Shown here in pieces: positions 10,761 through 24,160 of a DNA stretch of 64,000 bases. Source of the stretch: Leucaena leucocephala (lineage: Eukaryota > Streptophyta > Magnoliopsida > Fabales > Fabaceae). Each line of letters opens with the position of its first letter. Positions within the stretch are counted from its first letter, which is position 1. The notes beneath the pieces were generated by a model. The model saw only the letters and a list, made by a program, of their open reading frames with translations. It had not been told where the DNA came from and did not search any database. Where the stretch lies: assembly GCA_037074615.1 (NCBI GenBank), contig CM073557.1:12788501-12852500 (forward strand), read 5' to 3'. The position numbers and the translations under genes were made by a program.

Positions 10761-13137
10761 GAGGATAAGGGAAAACTTAAAAGTTCGAATGGCATAAGGG
10801 ATGTGAGCCAGCCTTTCCTCAGTTAGCTGAAAGAGAATAGCTGACTCAGTTATGGATTACTGTGAGGCCAAAGACACATAAGTCCTTCAGGTTAGAGATA
10901 TAGAAGTTTACAGGCGATGAGAAATGTTATGATGAGATAAGATAGCCTGATATGATAAACTATCTCTGATTCCTAAATTGCCACAGAAATTGTTTGAGGA
11001 TTAGTAGAAAGAGATATATGTAAGCTAAGAGAAAAAAGTTTATGAGGTTTAAAGAAAGTAAAGCAGCCACAGATTCAAAGATAAAGTGACTCCCCTATTC
11101 ATTATGTAAGAAATAGTAAAGAAAGGTTGAGTCTATACCCTAGTAAGAGGGTAAAGTGGTCACCTAAGTGAAATAATTCAATGACTCAGGTACCTGAATA
11201 GATAATCAGGACCTAGCAGTTAAGGTGATAAAGGAATATAATGTTTTAAATTCTACTTGGTTAATTGTTTAATTGTAATGTGAGTATAAGGGATAGTTGA
11301 GCAGATGTGTGTGATAGTGGTATGGCTTATATTTCTATAAGATATGATGAGAAGTTGCATCTCTTTACAGTTGTCATATGATGACATGCATGTTAGATAA
11401 TGCTTAAATGATTGCATCTCCTTACATATTTGCATGTTGAGTATGCTATGATGAATAAATACTCCCCTTTACATTACATGCAGGGTCGAGTAGATATGAT
11501 GAGAAAGTTATGTTTCTCCCACGCCCTATGACATGCAATTAAATAATTCAACTTGGTAAGGATAAAGCAATATCAAAGGGCTAAACGCGATAGTTAGCTA
11601 GTTAAGTCCCAAAGAGTAGAAAGAGAAATTATGATCAAACAGTGATAGTCAATGAGATAGAGAATGAGATTGAAGATGAGGATTAATAGTGAATCTGTAG
11701 ATAAATTATTATGATACTCACGATATATCCCTTCAGTAGGGGTAAGATGTATGAATGATGTGGCCCCAAGAAGGAGCAAATTCTAAGTGATATAAGTTAA
11801 TATTGTTGCAATAGAGTTAGATTGCTCTTGCGATAGAGTAAGATTACTTTTGAAATAAAGCCAAGAGATGGGACAGTATAACTCGGATAGAGTAAGGTCC
11901 CTTTGATGAGATGAATAAATGATGATAGATATATGCATGGTAGAGCTTGTGTAGCTCTCTATAGTAATGGACATAGTCAAATTATGAAAGATGAGAATGA
12001 TATATGAAGTTCCTAAGTGATAGAGGAAATGAGAAAAGTCCTAATAGATAATATTGGCTTATGTGATCATTTTTGGGGAATTATCTGTTGAGTTACCAAC
12101 TATGTGAAAGTGACTAACCCTCTAACTTTGTCCATTGGTTTAGGTCTTCTAGAGATGAGAATACGGTATAATGGAATCGCAGTAGATTCCGGAGGATTGT
12201 AGTTAGATCCTAGTATGGCTTACAGGGTAGCAATTAGATCCTGAAAAGGCTTACGGTTGATTGCAGTAGATCCCGAGGGTCGCAGTAGACCAAGCCTAGA
12301 GAAATAAAGTAATAAGCCATATGTATAGTATTTCTTTGGAAGGACGAATACCGGGGAAAAGTTAAGGTATAGAAGCTTCACAAGTTGGTTAACTCATAAT
12401 AGAGAGAGTACCCATGATGTAATTTCAGATAGCCTTAATACTATTAGGGATTGAACTCAGAATCTTCGTACACACAACAGGAACTAAATGGTCAAATTTA
12501 AAGTTGTTAATCCTGAATCCCAAAGATTTATAAGAATTTACTCATAAGATATGAGAAGGGGTCAAATAAGAATAAAAAGATCCCTATGATAAGATTATAG
12601 AGAGTAAGAATGAGAAACCAATAGATCTTCCAAGTGAGGATAAAGAGATAAGAAGGACAGATAGACCTAAAAGAGATAGTATAAGATGGGTATAAGATAA
12701 TGAAGTACCAGGGTTAGAGCCTATAAGCACCAGTGCTTCAGATTTTTATCTGCACCTTTCAGTTAAACGTGCTCAGGCAAGAGAAATCCAATGATGGGTG
12801 CCCCCTGGGAAGTGATAGGAAAAGTTAGAAATGCCATAGAAATTGACATATATTTGCACAGAGCTATGTAAGATGATATAAAGAGCTATGAAAAGCTAGG
12901 GAGGGTTATGAAAAGTATGTAATAAGATATGAAATGAGAAATATGTATTGACAAGTATAATATGAAGTGGCTTTATAGTTAGCTCCATAAACGGATTGAG
13001 AGGCTCCCTTCTTGAAAGGGATAAGATGTTTGAATATTGAGCTACATGTGAAAGAGCAAATGAGAGCTTTCACTCGTTGCATAAAATGTCAGGCATTGTG
13101 TTATGCTATGTTATGTTATGCTTGTAAAGTATGCTAA

Positions 13138-13230
13138 AGCTCTTAATGTTAGAGCAGTGCAAGCTCTAAGTGTTAGAGCTGTGCATATTAAGAAAAGGAA
13201 TGCTTGAGCTCCGATGTTAGAGCTTTGTAT
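13138..13230 (+). repeat. Three imperfect palindromic repeats around GCTCTAA/TTAGAGC
   Basis: AGCTCTTAATGTTAGAGC, AGCTCTAAGTGTTAGAGCT (13162-13180, perfect eight-base arms with loop GTG) and GAGCTCCGATGTTAGAGC follow one another within about 90 bases. A related copy in E is next to the G/E junction (about 16644-16670). Confidence 0.6.
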
Positions 13231-13286
13231 TCATGAGCAGGTATGTAGTCCTACAATATGTTAGCCAGGCATTATGCATGTTATAG

Positions 13287-13316
13287 TATGTGCTCCTATA
13301 TGCTCCTATGTGCTCC
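13287..13316 (+). repeat. 10-bp microrepeat, three units
   Basis: TATGTGCTCC, TATATGCTCC and TATGTGCTCC in direct succession, one base differing in the middle unit. Confidence 0.7.
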
Positions 13317-13822
13317 TGTTTAGCAGTATAGCAATGAAAGAAACAATAATGATACAAGTCCTCTCTCTGTATTATGATGAGTTAATAAAGATGATAGGAA
13401 GAACAGAAAAATAATGATATGAAAATGAGAGATAAAGTTTTGCGGATGTTCAAAGAATTCCGCTAGATACTCAGATGAGTAATATGTGATTGCTCTAAAA
13501 AGTACGATGAATCATTAATAGAAATTCCCAGATATAGCAGTATTCGAGAGAATTTGATATGAAAGAAATGGACACTACTCACAAGTTCAATATAATGAGG
13601 AGTCTATATGCGAATGGATGTAAAGCAATGAAGTAAGTAACAAAATGAGGTAGTATCCAACTCTGATTGAGTTGATTCATAACAGAAGAATGATCATAGT
13701 AAAGATAGAAGATTCGTGGATATGAAAAGTACTCCGATAAGATGTCAAAATAAAATATAAGAGGTAAATACCCCAATCGTTGATTAAGGTGTTGAGTAAA
13801 TTTAGAGGACAAAATTTATTTT

Positions 13823-13835
13823 AAGGGGGTACAAA
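13823..13835 (+). other. Polypurine tract of G
   Basis: AAGGGGGTACAAA directly abuts the 3' LTR start TGTCATATCC, the usual site of plus-strand priming. D has the counterpart AAGGAGAGGAGAAA at 21590-21603. Confidence 0.75.
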
Positions 13836-16637
13836 TGTCATATCCTAATTTTTTTCCTATCAGTATAGTATTGATAGTGGAAAGAGGTTTGGAAAGGATT
13901 ATTATGAAAATCAGAAGAAAAGATAAATGTTAGATGAGTCTTGAAGAAAGAGAAGGACTAAAATGCAAAGTAGAAAAGGTTAAAAGCCAAAACTTAAAGT
14001 AGAAACAAGATTTGGGCCAAAAGTGGTAATTTCCAAAAGTTAAGGGACTTAAATATAATTAAATAAAAAGTTCAAGGGCAAAATTGTAATTATAGAAAGA
14101 TCAGCCCGAAAAGGGTTAGAACTGCCCAGAAGTATTCTAGTCCCATATTCCATCAGTAAATAGAGGAAGGTATGCTGGATAATATGACATGATACATAAA
14201 TTTTATTAGGGCTCCAGACAGCAGATAATTTATTTGATAGTCTAAAAGTTATATAAAATTTTATCAGATTTCATGGACTTCATATATAAGTGGGCAAATT
14301 ACAGGAAAGTATGCCCTACAGTGTCAGATGTCCTGCATCTGACAGAACTCCAGAAGAAGTTCTGTATAAAAAGTTATACACATATTAATGAATTTTGACG
14401 GGTGTTTGATAACCCCAGTGATCCGATATTGGAATTTATCGATATATAAGTCTGGATAGAATGAGATCATATGACCTCATATATAGGCCGATGATGACGC
14501 CAAGAAGGGCCCAAAACCCAGGGTACCAGTCCATCAGTAGAAGGAGCCAGTGTCCATAAAATGTGTAAAATTACGAAAATGCCTCTGGATGCCTTGATTG
14601 TACCAGAGATGGATGAAGGGCATTTTGATCATCTATGATAGGTTAAAAATGTGGCACATGGTATAAATATGATTAGTTGAGCCAGTATATGCCCTGAGGT
14701 AGTAGAAAGAGGGGTGAAATGACAACTATGCCCTTAGGGTCAATATAATGCAAGAAAGGACACCAAGGGTATTTTGGTCATTTTCCAAGGGATCTGTAAT
14801 TAAGTTGTGGCCCAGTACAAGTATGTCAATGGTGTGAGAAGCCTAGACATTGATTTCTAGGACAGAATACATATCTTGGTATATTATAAAAAATTAGGAA
14901 CAAAAAATAGTCTGGTTGCTGTGAAACTGCTCTAATCGGTACCGGATTGGACTGAAATTTTTCCAGAAGCTTCCTACAATCATAATTTTGCCACATAAGC
15001 CCATGAAGTGTCCCTTGAGCTTTCCTTTATGATGTCATGATGATGTCATAATTACCTTTTTGAAAAAGTAAAATCCAAAATTAAATGTGAGCCCTTGCCA
15101 TAATGGAACCTATTCGGTCTGCACTGTTCATGAGGGAAGGAAATTGATTTTCAATGATTTAATGCTTTCATTGAATTTAGATGATGATTTTGTATAGGAT
15201 TGGAAAGGTTTTGAACCTTGAAAGCATTGAAATTCTAAGATTGTAATTTTTGAAACCCTTCTCTTTTACTGTTCACACACATGAACAGTGATTGGAATTT
15301 AATGATTTTAATGCTTCCAATGGTTTTAGAATGAAAAAATGTGTGGGATAAAGTAGAGAAACAAGTGTGGGAAGCATTGGAATCAAAATGAGAATTTTTG
15401 AAGGAAGTAGGTGCAGTTTTGGTTCTATACAGCATGCTATGAAGGAGCTGGAATTTCATGATTCTAAGCTCATAAATGGATTCAAAAGATAAAATTGTAT
15501 AGGGTAAAGTCACGACATCAATTGATTCAAAGACCAAGTTCATTAGTTAAGATTAAGAAAAGTAAGTGAGCTTAATGTTCAAGAGGGAGTTATGTTAATT
15601 AAAGTAAGTTTAATGCTCAAGGAAATTAGATGGTAATGGATGAATGGTTATGTGATGTTAGGGATTGGTTGGTATGCTCCAAAAGAGGCAGCCACATGTT
15701 CAAGAAAAGTGAGAAGAAAGAAGCAAGATAAAGTGGGAAAAAGGTCAAGTGTATAAGGTAGTAAACTCATCCTAAACTTGTATGCATTGAAAGTTATGCT
15801 TGATTGTGCTATGGCTTTGGTGAATTGTGTTGCAATTGTGCTTATGTATGAAGCTCTAATTCTATGATTACTTTGGCCAATTGTATTTCATATGTTACAT
15901 GGAAGCATGCACATTACACAATGATAACACTTTCATAAGCAAGTACAAGTAGTTACATTGATGCGTGCATTGTTTAGTAATATTTTCTACTGAGATTTCC
16001 CCATAAGTCTCATCCCTTTGCATGTAATCCCAACCCCACAGGTTTATGAATGATGAAAGAGGATGATGAAGTATGAAGAGGAATTAGGGATTGGATAGTG
16101 TATATGTTATGTGATTATTTGTTATATCTAAAGTTGTTGTACGACCAATGTAAGTAGTGATGGTCATGATGTAAAGAAAATTAGTAAATGATGGAATAAA
16201 TATATGAAATTTTACATCCATTTAGATGACATGCCAAGCTTCATTTTAACACCAAAAACACTTTATTTATATATCTGTACAAAGAGAACTGATTTTCCAA
16301 AGTAAGGGACTAGAATCTGTTTCCAAGATTTTTTACTAAATGAACAGTAAAATTTGACGAATAAACTGTATTAATTGGCTAATCATTTGGTCTGGAAATT
16401 ATTTTTCCCTTAAAATTCAAGATGTTATCTTCACGTAGCTTTTTGAACAACTTCATTTCGAGTTTTCTAGAATTAATCATGATTTTTTGAATTTTGTTGT
16501 GTAATCTGGTATACCATATGAACAGTAACCCGAGAAAGAGTAAAATTTCAGATTTAGCTAATGGACTTCCAAGGTCTTGTAAGTGGTTCTAAATGCTACT
16601 GAATGGTCTCTAAGATGTATAAAGTAAGGATGTTACA
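13836..16637 (+). mobile_element. 3' LTR of element G
   Basis: Runs from TGTCATATCCTAATTT, after a polypurine tract, to GTAAGGATGTTACA. It is 2802 bp. Compared with the 5' LTR piece at 3083-4445 it lacks exactly the 400 bases equivalent to 3475-3874 (junction at 15096/15097). That loss takes away the TATA box and the donor-like site. The sequence after 16637 is the internal region of E in reverse orientation. The small minus-strand frame at 15235-15543 is antisense LTR sequence. Confidence 0.85.
15991..16012 (+). other. LTR hairpin box in the G 3' LTR
   Basis: Arms TGAGATTT and AAGTCTCA with loop CCCCAT: eight pairs including one T-G (a G-U wobble in RNA). Confidence 0.5.
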
Positions 16638-19600
16638 ACGTGGAGCTTGCACTGCTCTAACATTTAGAGCTTTAGCATATTTGACAAACATAACATAATG
16701 CCTGCCATTTTATGCAAGGAGTGAAAGCTCTTACTTGCTATTTCATATGTAAAACATCTTATCCCTTTCAAAATGGGAGCCTTTCTATCTGTTTATAAAG
16801 CTAGCTATAAAGCCACTTCATATTATACTTCTTAATACATATTTCTCATTATTCATCACATTACATGTTTCTCAGGTCATATCTTATTACGTATTTTTCA
16901 TGTTGTATCATGGCATATCAGGCTAAATCTGGCTATATCATGGTCTATCTTGCCTTATAATCTCTTTATCCTCTTCTAGAGGATCTATTTGTCTTATTCT
17001 TATTCTCTGGAATCTCATCTTAGGGATCTCTTTATTCTTATTTGACCCCTTCTCATATCTTATGAGATATTCTTTTTCTCTTCCTTAAGCATATTATCTA
17101 TAATTCATAAATATCTGTTACTTAGGACTAAAAACTTTAACTCTAATCCCTTAATTCCTTTTCTGTGTAAGAAAATTATGAATTCAGTCCCTAATAGTAA
17201 TAAGGTTATCCGAAATTAACATCATGGGTACTCTTTCTATTATGAGTTAACTAACTTGTGAAGCTTCTCTACCTTAACCTTTTTCTTGGTACTTGTCCTT
17301 CCAAAGAAATACTGTACTTATGGCTCATTACTGTCTTTCTTTAGGCTAGGTCTACTACGAACCTAGAGATCTACTGGGATCAACCGTAAGCCTCTTCAAG
17401 ATCTAACCATGACCCTAAAATTCTCTTCTTTGTGAGCTAGATCTAACTGCAATCTTTAAGATTCTACTACAGTTCCATTATACTGTATTCTCATCTCTAG
17501 AAGACCTAACCAACAGACAAAGTTATAAGGTTAGCCATTTCCACTTAGCAGTTAACTCAACAGATAATTCCCTAAAAATGATCATAGAAGCCAATATTAT
17601 CTATTAGGACTTTGCTAATTTCCTTTATCACTCAGGAATTTCTCATATCATTCCCATCTTTCATAACTTTACTATGTCTATTACTGCAGAGAACTACATA
17701 GGCACTACCATGCACATATCTATCATAATTTGTTCATCTCATATGGTAGACATTATTCTACATGAGCTACACTTTCCATGCTTGGCTCTACCTCAAGAGC
17801 AATTTGACTCTATCGTAAGAACAATCTAGCTCTACTATGAGAATGTTAACTTTTATTACATAGACACTGCTCCTTCTTAGAGCTGCATTATCTTTAATAA
17901 ATGCTTCTCATTTCATTTCATATTCATGGTACATCATTAATGTATCGTATCCTTGCTGAAGGGATATGTCCTGAGTAATATAATCATTTGTATATATATT
18001 CACTATTAACCTTTATCTTTAATCTCATTTATTGTTTTTCTTTTGTTTTATCATTACCAAGTTGATTTATCGAATTACGTGTCGTATGGTATAGAAGCAA
18101 TATAATTTTCTCATCATATATACTCTACCCTTAATGAAATGTGAAAGGGGAGTATTCATTTATCATAGCATACTCTAACATGCATAATATGCAAGGAGAT
18201 GCAAGCATTTAATCATTCTCAAACATGCCTGTCATCATATGGCAACTGAAGGAGATGCAATTATTTAACATAACTTATGGCAACATAAGCCATATCACAT
18301 AATTTGCTCAACCATCCCTCATACTCACATTGCAATTAAACAATTAACTAGGTAAACTTTAAAGCATTCTTTCCTCTATCATATTATCTATCAGACTATC
18401 TATCACATATCTAATCAGGATCTGACAATTTATTCAAGAACTTGAAATAATTATTTATCTAACTTAGGTTGCCACGTTACCCTCTTATTAGGGTATAGAC
18501 TCAACCCTTCATTACTCTTTCTTATATAAGGAATATGGGAGTTACTTTATCTTTAAAATTGTGGCTATCTTACTTTCTCTAGAGATCATAAACTTCTTTT
18601 TCTAACCTTACATACATCTACCGCTCTGTTGAACTTCTACAACTATATGAGAAAACTCTTTCTTTATAACACGAAATTCAATCCGTGAACCAACTTATCA
18701 GTCATTCAACTCTCACTATTCATGCAGATGAACTTAGCTAAGTATTCATCAAAGGGTTTCTCTTTCCCTTCTTTAATTCTTAGCCTCACACTCATCTCTA
18801 TCTAACTGAGAGGAATGCTTCTTGTAAACTATTCGAGAAAAACTTCTTAGGTGAGCGGATCAATCTCCATCTCTATATAGTAACTTCTGAATCTCTCTAC
18901 TATGTCTTAATTCTTTCTATCTTTATATCAGTCTTAGTCTACTCTTGACCAGACAATAGTTCCTTTCTAGTCTTTTCCTTTATCCTTACTAACGTAAGTC
19001 ACTTAGATCTTATTCATCATCTAGCACTATTACTTTTGTTCTCTAGGGTGATATACACTAGGTCTGCTAGGTTACTATCTCTTCATGATGGTATCCCTCT
19101 GTTCCAGGAACTCTAACTTTTTATCTATTAACCATCACGACCCAAACCTTAAGCCATGTATTATGCTCATTCTTAGGCAAGTCTCATTCTAACTTCTTAT
19201 TATTCTGTTTAGTAAATACTAGCTGAATGAATCTTTCATAACATAGATAAACTCTTGGTGATCATATGGAGGATCTTCTTTTAAACATTTGCTTAAACTA
19301 ATCTTTTATATCTCAGTGCCTCATATTGTTTGGCTTGCCTGCATGCTATGCTAAACATCTAACTGATAAACTTCTGTAAGGCTAGCATCTTTATTCTTAT
19401 CATCAGGTATATATGCATTATAGTTATGACGTGAGTATTGGCTAGTCATGACTCATAGTCTCTTTAAACTTTAGTCACAGCCATTTCAATCTACTTATCA
19501 CGACTTGACAACTCTATGCCCATCAGTCATGACCAAAGGTCTTCTCACATCATGACCTAAACTGCTTTATATATATTAGTTGCATCCTATGACTAGAATC

Positions 19601-19686
19601 ATCACAACCTAATAGCTTTGAAACATCTTCTCGTGACCAATGGTCTTTACTTGTTATGACCAAAACACCTCTATGAATATTTATTA
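16638..19686 (-). mobile_element. Internal region of element E, part 1
   Basis: Reverse complement of the G internal region. The stretch starting at 16638 matches about 13230 of G, and 17040, 18040-18300 and 18790 match about 12560, 11300-11500 and 10600. The 3' end of E (PPT and 3' LTR) is missing: the region is cut at 16638 against the outer end of the G 3' LTR. It has no long frame; remnants of the gag-like stretch lie near 18690-18850. It continues at 26193 after the inserted element D. Confidence 0.75.
19682..19686. repeat. Target site duplication of D, left copy
   Basis: TATTA, identical to 26193-26197 on the other side of D. Confidence 0.88.
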
Positions 19687-20100
19687 TGAAATATCCTTAT
19701 TTTCTTACATCTTAGGGACCAAACGGTAGCATCTGGAACCACTTTTAAGGCTATTGAAGTCAAATTACTCAATCTGAAATTTTACTCTTAGCGAGTATTG
19801 TTTAGTGTGTAAATTCTAGAGGAGTGACCTAACTTTGAAAAATCATAACTAATTCTAGAAAAATTGAAATGAAGTGGTTCAAATTGCTACATGAAGCTAA
19901 CTTAATACTCTTTTAGGTAAAAATAACTCATTAACCACACCTTAACTCAGTCAAGGTCTAAAGTTTACTACTCATCTAATATTTTTTCCTAATTCTAGCA
20001 TTTTGGTCCCAACATTTGCACTATCTAATACCTAGCTTCTCTTTATACTCTTCAATCCTCTTCTAAAATACCTGTGGGATTAGGATTACATAGAAGGGGA

Positions 20101-20122
20101 TGAGATTTTTGGGGAAATCTCA
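20101..20122 (+). other. LTR hairpin box, D 3' LTR
   Basis: Perfect arms TGAGATTT and AAATCTCA around TTGGGG. Also present in the other D LTR at 24708-24729. Confidence 0.6.
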
Positions 20123-20690
20123 GTAGCAAACAGTACTAAACAATGCATGCATTAATGTAAATACTTATGCTTGCTTGTGAAAGTGTTAACATTGCGTAAT
20201 GTGCGTGCTTCCATGTAACATATGAAATACAATTGGCCAAAGTAATCATAGCAATAGAGATTCATACATAAACACATGTACAACACAATTCAACAAAGCC
20301 ATAGTACATCAAGCATAACATTCAATGCGTTCAAGTTTATGATAAGTTTACTACCTGGCGTGTAGCCTTGTCTTCTAACTCTTAGCCTTGCATCTAAAGT
20401 CCCTTCTTTTCATAAGTTAGAGCCTATACATAGCATAATAATATCTTTATTATTATCCAGTATAGCTCTACTTAACTCATGCTTAACTTGGGCTAATATT
20501 CTTAATCTGACATTCCCCTATCTTTCTTTCTATCTATAGCTAACCTTATCAATAGAGATATTTCTCTATTCTAACCATTAAGAGCAATCCTCTAACTTAT
20601 TAGAGCAGGGACTAGAATAATTTACTTACCTCATTCCTAAGCTTTTCCAACTCCCTAAGCTCCTTGGACTTCTCTTAACTCTACCAGAAC

Positions 20691-20760
20691 TCCTTCTTTC
20701 TTTCTCTTCCTTCCTTTCTTTCTCTCTTTCTCTCTTCTTTCTCTTCTTTATCTTCTTTTT
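20691..20760 (+). repeat. CT-rich tract in the D 3' LTR
   Basis: A 70-base run of almost only C and T, interrupted by a single A. It is repeated in the 5' LTR at 25298-25367. On the element's sense strand it is a GA tract. Confidence 0.85.
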
Positions 20761-21589
20761 ATTGCACAAGCCGTGAATGAAATAGAGGGAGGGGAGTGTC
20801 TATTGATAGGTTAGTGAAGGTGGAATGAATGTCTCAGATCGAATCACGACGAATGGCTCAGATCGCTTAGCTACCTCAAGAAGCTTTGCCTATATCATCA
20901 CGATGACATCATCATCCTTAATGACTCACCAACATGACATCATCCATGGGACACCTCACATGTAAGGTGGTGCAATGGTGGGGCCCTTGGCACACCTCAC
21001 CAGCTGAGTCAGCCTTTCCATAGAATTCCAGAGTCTTTTCCTCGAATGAACGGCCGAGATTATGCCACGTGTCCTTTTACTTTTTCTCCTTTTTCTAAAC
21101 TCATGCCATGTGTCCCTAAATTTTATTCTTTTCCTAGAATCATGCCATATGGCACCTTGTGGGTACCATGAGCACACCTTTCATGCCACCTCATGGTCTA
21201 AAACTATATATGATCACTTTTTTCAGTTTTATCCTTAACCGGGTAACTTTATGGAAAAGTACTAAAATATTATTTTAACACCACTTAAACCTCCAAAATC
21301 ATTGGGCCCTATGTTTTTGGACTTTTGGATTGTTATCTTGGGTTTCCAACCAAGCCCAAGCACTTTGGTGGCTCAGTTCTCAATAAACATCCCTTTCTTT
21401 AAAAAAATAACCATTACGGCCCCAGGGACTTTTACTATTCACGATTTAGTCCCTATACTTTCACTTACTTGCAGTTTAGTCCTTGAACATCATTTGTATA
21501 CTTTTGGGACTCCTGCACAATAGGGTCTAGTAGCCAACCTTTTTCATGTTACATACTGGCCTTCTAAGCCTAAAAATTGGGATATGACA

Positions 21590-21603
21590 TTTCTCCTCTC
21601 CTT
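21590..21603 (-). other. Polypurine tract of D
   Basis: Minus strand reads AAGGAGAGGAGAAA directly before the 3' LTR. Confidence 0.8.
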
Positions 21604-24160
21604 AAAATAAATTTCATCCTCAAAATTTTAGGGTTAAACTTCTATTCATACCTTGATGAATAGTTTCTCTGAGGAGAATGTCCCTTTCATTTCATAATAT
21701 TTTCTTGACTTTCTTAGCTCTTCTTAACTTTTATGACTATTTCACATAACTTTGTGCATTTATGCTAATCTTTTGTCGTATTTACATCCTTTCTCATATA
21801 ACTATGTTATATTCTTACTCTATCTTTGACCCTCTTCTCTAGGTCTCACTAGCCTTTTAATCTCTTTATCCTTATCTGAAGGATTTATCTACTCATAATT
21901 TTCCATTCTCAAAACATATGGGGTTCTCTTCTCTATTCTTCATGCATACTTCTACAAATCTTTTTGAATATTAGCACCCTGACTTGAACTTGGATTCCAT
22001 CTTCATTTAAGAAAAAACTAAGTTGAGTATGTATATAATATAGGCTATTTGAGGAAAATCATTATAAATAGGTTTTCTAGAGGAGTTAATCAACTTGTAA
22101 AGCTCCTTACCTTAACTTCGTCTTTGGTACTTATCTTTCCAGAGAGATACTGTAATGTTCTCATTTCTTCATCGCTCATTACTTTCCTTAGGCTAGGTCT
22201 AACTGTGACCTCAAGATCTAATTGTGATAAATCGTAAGCCTCTTCAGAATCTAACTGCGACTCTGAAGCTGTTAGGATCTAACTGTGACCCTCCAGAATC
22301 CTCTGTGATTCTGTTGTACTGTATCATCATCTCTAAAAGATCTCATCTAACAGACTAAGTTATAAGGTTAACTGCTTCCACTTGTTGATAACTCAATAAA
22401 AATTTTAAAATACATTCAGTAGCCCATATTATTTACCAAGAATTTACTTATTTTTCATCTTACTCAGGAGTTCCTTCTCATCTTTCGTACTCTATTGTGA
22501 TTTACCAATCATAGTCTAACCACCTGCCATTGCATTCTATTGCTATGGCCTGTTCATAACTTCTCATTTTAATCTGTACTCTAACTATGAGCCATTTGAA
22601 CTATGCTCTAATTGTGAGCAATCTGTATCAGATCTAACTTTTATATGAAGAGTGATTTGAACTCATTTGAATCTAGCTCTATCTGAGAGCCATCTATTTC
22701 ATATCCAACTCTTATCTGAAGAATGATATGAAAACAATCTCTTCACTGTTATCTTGTGCTCTTTCTGTATACCATTTCTTTTGATAGAGTTATAATACTA
22801 CCACCTTCTTGGTACTTGCTGTAACCCTAGCAAAAGAAATGGCCCTGAGTAATATATTCATAAGTCTATAGAAATACCTTAGTAACCCCAATCATACTGT
22901 AACAACTCTCCCGCTTACTGAGACAATCTATCATCTAGGGTATATTCTTATTGCATGTTGTATAGTATAGGAGCAACATAACTTTCTTATCTCATCATAA
23001 ACTCTACCCTGCATGTACTGCATGAGGGGATTATTCATAACATACTCTAACATGCGTGTCATCATATGACAACTGCAAGGAGATGCAACTATTCATCATA
23101 ACTCATAGCAATATAAGCCATATTATCATCACATAAATTTGCGCAACCATCCATCATATGTACACTACAATTGAACAATTAAATAAGTAATCCTTTAAGG
23201 CATCCTTTCTTCTATCACATTATCTTATCAGGATCTGGCAATTTATTCTAGAACCAGAAACAACTATTCATCTAACTTAGGTTGCCACGTTACCCTCTTA
23301 CTAGGGTATAGACTCAACCCTTCATTACTTTATCTTACTATTGCTTATTACTCTTTCTTAAATTGGGGAGTCTCTTTATGTTTGAAACTGTGGCTACCTT
23401 TCTCTCTTTAAACTTCTTTTTCTTGATCCTGATGAACTTATGTCATATGGATCTCACTCATCATCTACTACCATTACTTTTGTTCTCTAGGGTAGAGCGC
23501 TAGGTTACCATCTCTCATTTATGTTCTCTAGGGTACTCTACCCTAGGTCTGCTAGAATACTATTCATTCATGATGTAATCCCTTTATGTTGGGAATATCA
23601 TCTCTCTATCTATTAATCATCTCATCTATAACTATTGATTCTTTTGTTCAGGAAACACTAGCTGAACAAATTCTTTCGTAATCTAGATCTACTCACATAG
23701 AGGATCTACTTCTAAACATTATCTTAAACTAATCTTTCATATCTTAGTACTTTGTACTATCTAGCTTGATCATGCTTTATATCAATCCTCTAGTTGATTA
23801 ACTTCAACCAGATTGGTACCTTCATTATCATCGTCACTGTAACGTCTGGCCTCAAGCTACTATTGCAGCTTCCCTTTACCTAAGACTGGTCAGCTTCTAT
23901 CTCTATCAATAGAGGAAATTGTTCCCTAGACATTATCCTGCTTAGTCCAGCCACATCGTGCTAAGAAACACGAGACCTCAGTGGTAATTGCTGACTAAGA
24001 CTAACTACTTCCTTGAATATTTCCCTGTAAAGCTATAAGGTATAGGATACTGTTCTATCTATATGGGTATCACTATCTCTAAGTAGTGAATACTATCCCC
24101 ATATCTTTTATTAGGGGAGAACCTCTTAGTTCAAATCTCTAACTACACTAGAGCATCACT
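21604..24160 (-). mobile_element. Internal region of D, non-coding
   Basis: There is no frame above about 62 codons and no recognisable protein motif. The right-to-left order of blocks agrees with G and E, but ORF1 and the sequence around it are absent. It is best read as a large deletion derivative of the same lineage that keeps only the parts needed in cis. Confidence 0.75.

Larger units (their letters stand above)
9614..13822 (+). mobile_element. Non-coding internal region of element G
   Basis: There is no open frame above about 65 codons and no reverse transcriptase, RNase H or integrase motif in any frame I read. The sequence matches E (18040-19686, 26193-26635 and 16638-18040, reverse strand) and parts of D, so it is a shared internal region rather than host DNA. 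It is purine-rich on this strand. Together with ORF1 it makes G a large non-autonomous element of the LARD or gag-only (TR-GAG-like) kind. Confidence 0.7.
19687..21589 (-). repeat. 3' LTR of D
   Basis: 1903 bp. On the minus strand it starts TGTCATATCCCAATTTT after the polypurine tract and ends GGATATTTCA. It is paired with 24294-26192. Both LTRs carry a 70-base pyrimidine run and the hairpin box. The open frames near 20956-21523 occur in both LTRs and on both strands and are not genes. Confidence 0.88.

Noticed and set aside
8560..13835. Hidden reverse transcriptase or integrase in the long-LTR internal region
   Set aside because: I looked for YxDD, DVKxAF/GY-like, HHCC and DPLTK-like phrases on the sense strand and found none; the stretch is too stop-rich to support a call.
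20956..21523. Open frames in the D LTR, also seen at 25541-26133
   Set aside because: They occur twice because LTRs are duplicated and are open on both strands over the same stretch, as expected for chance frames.
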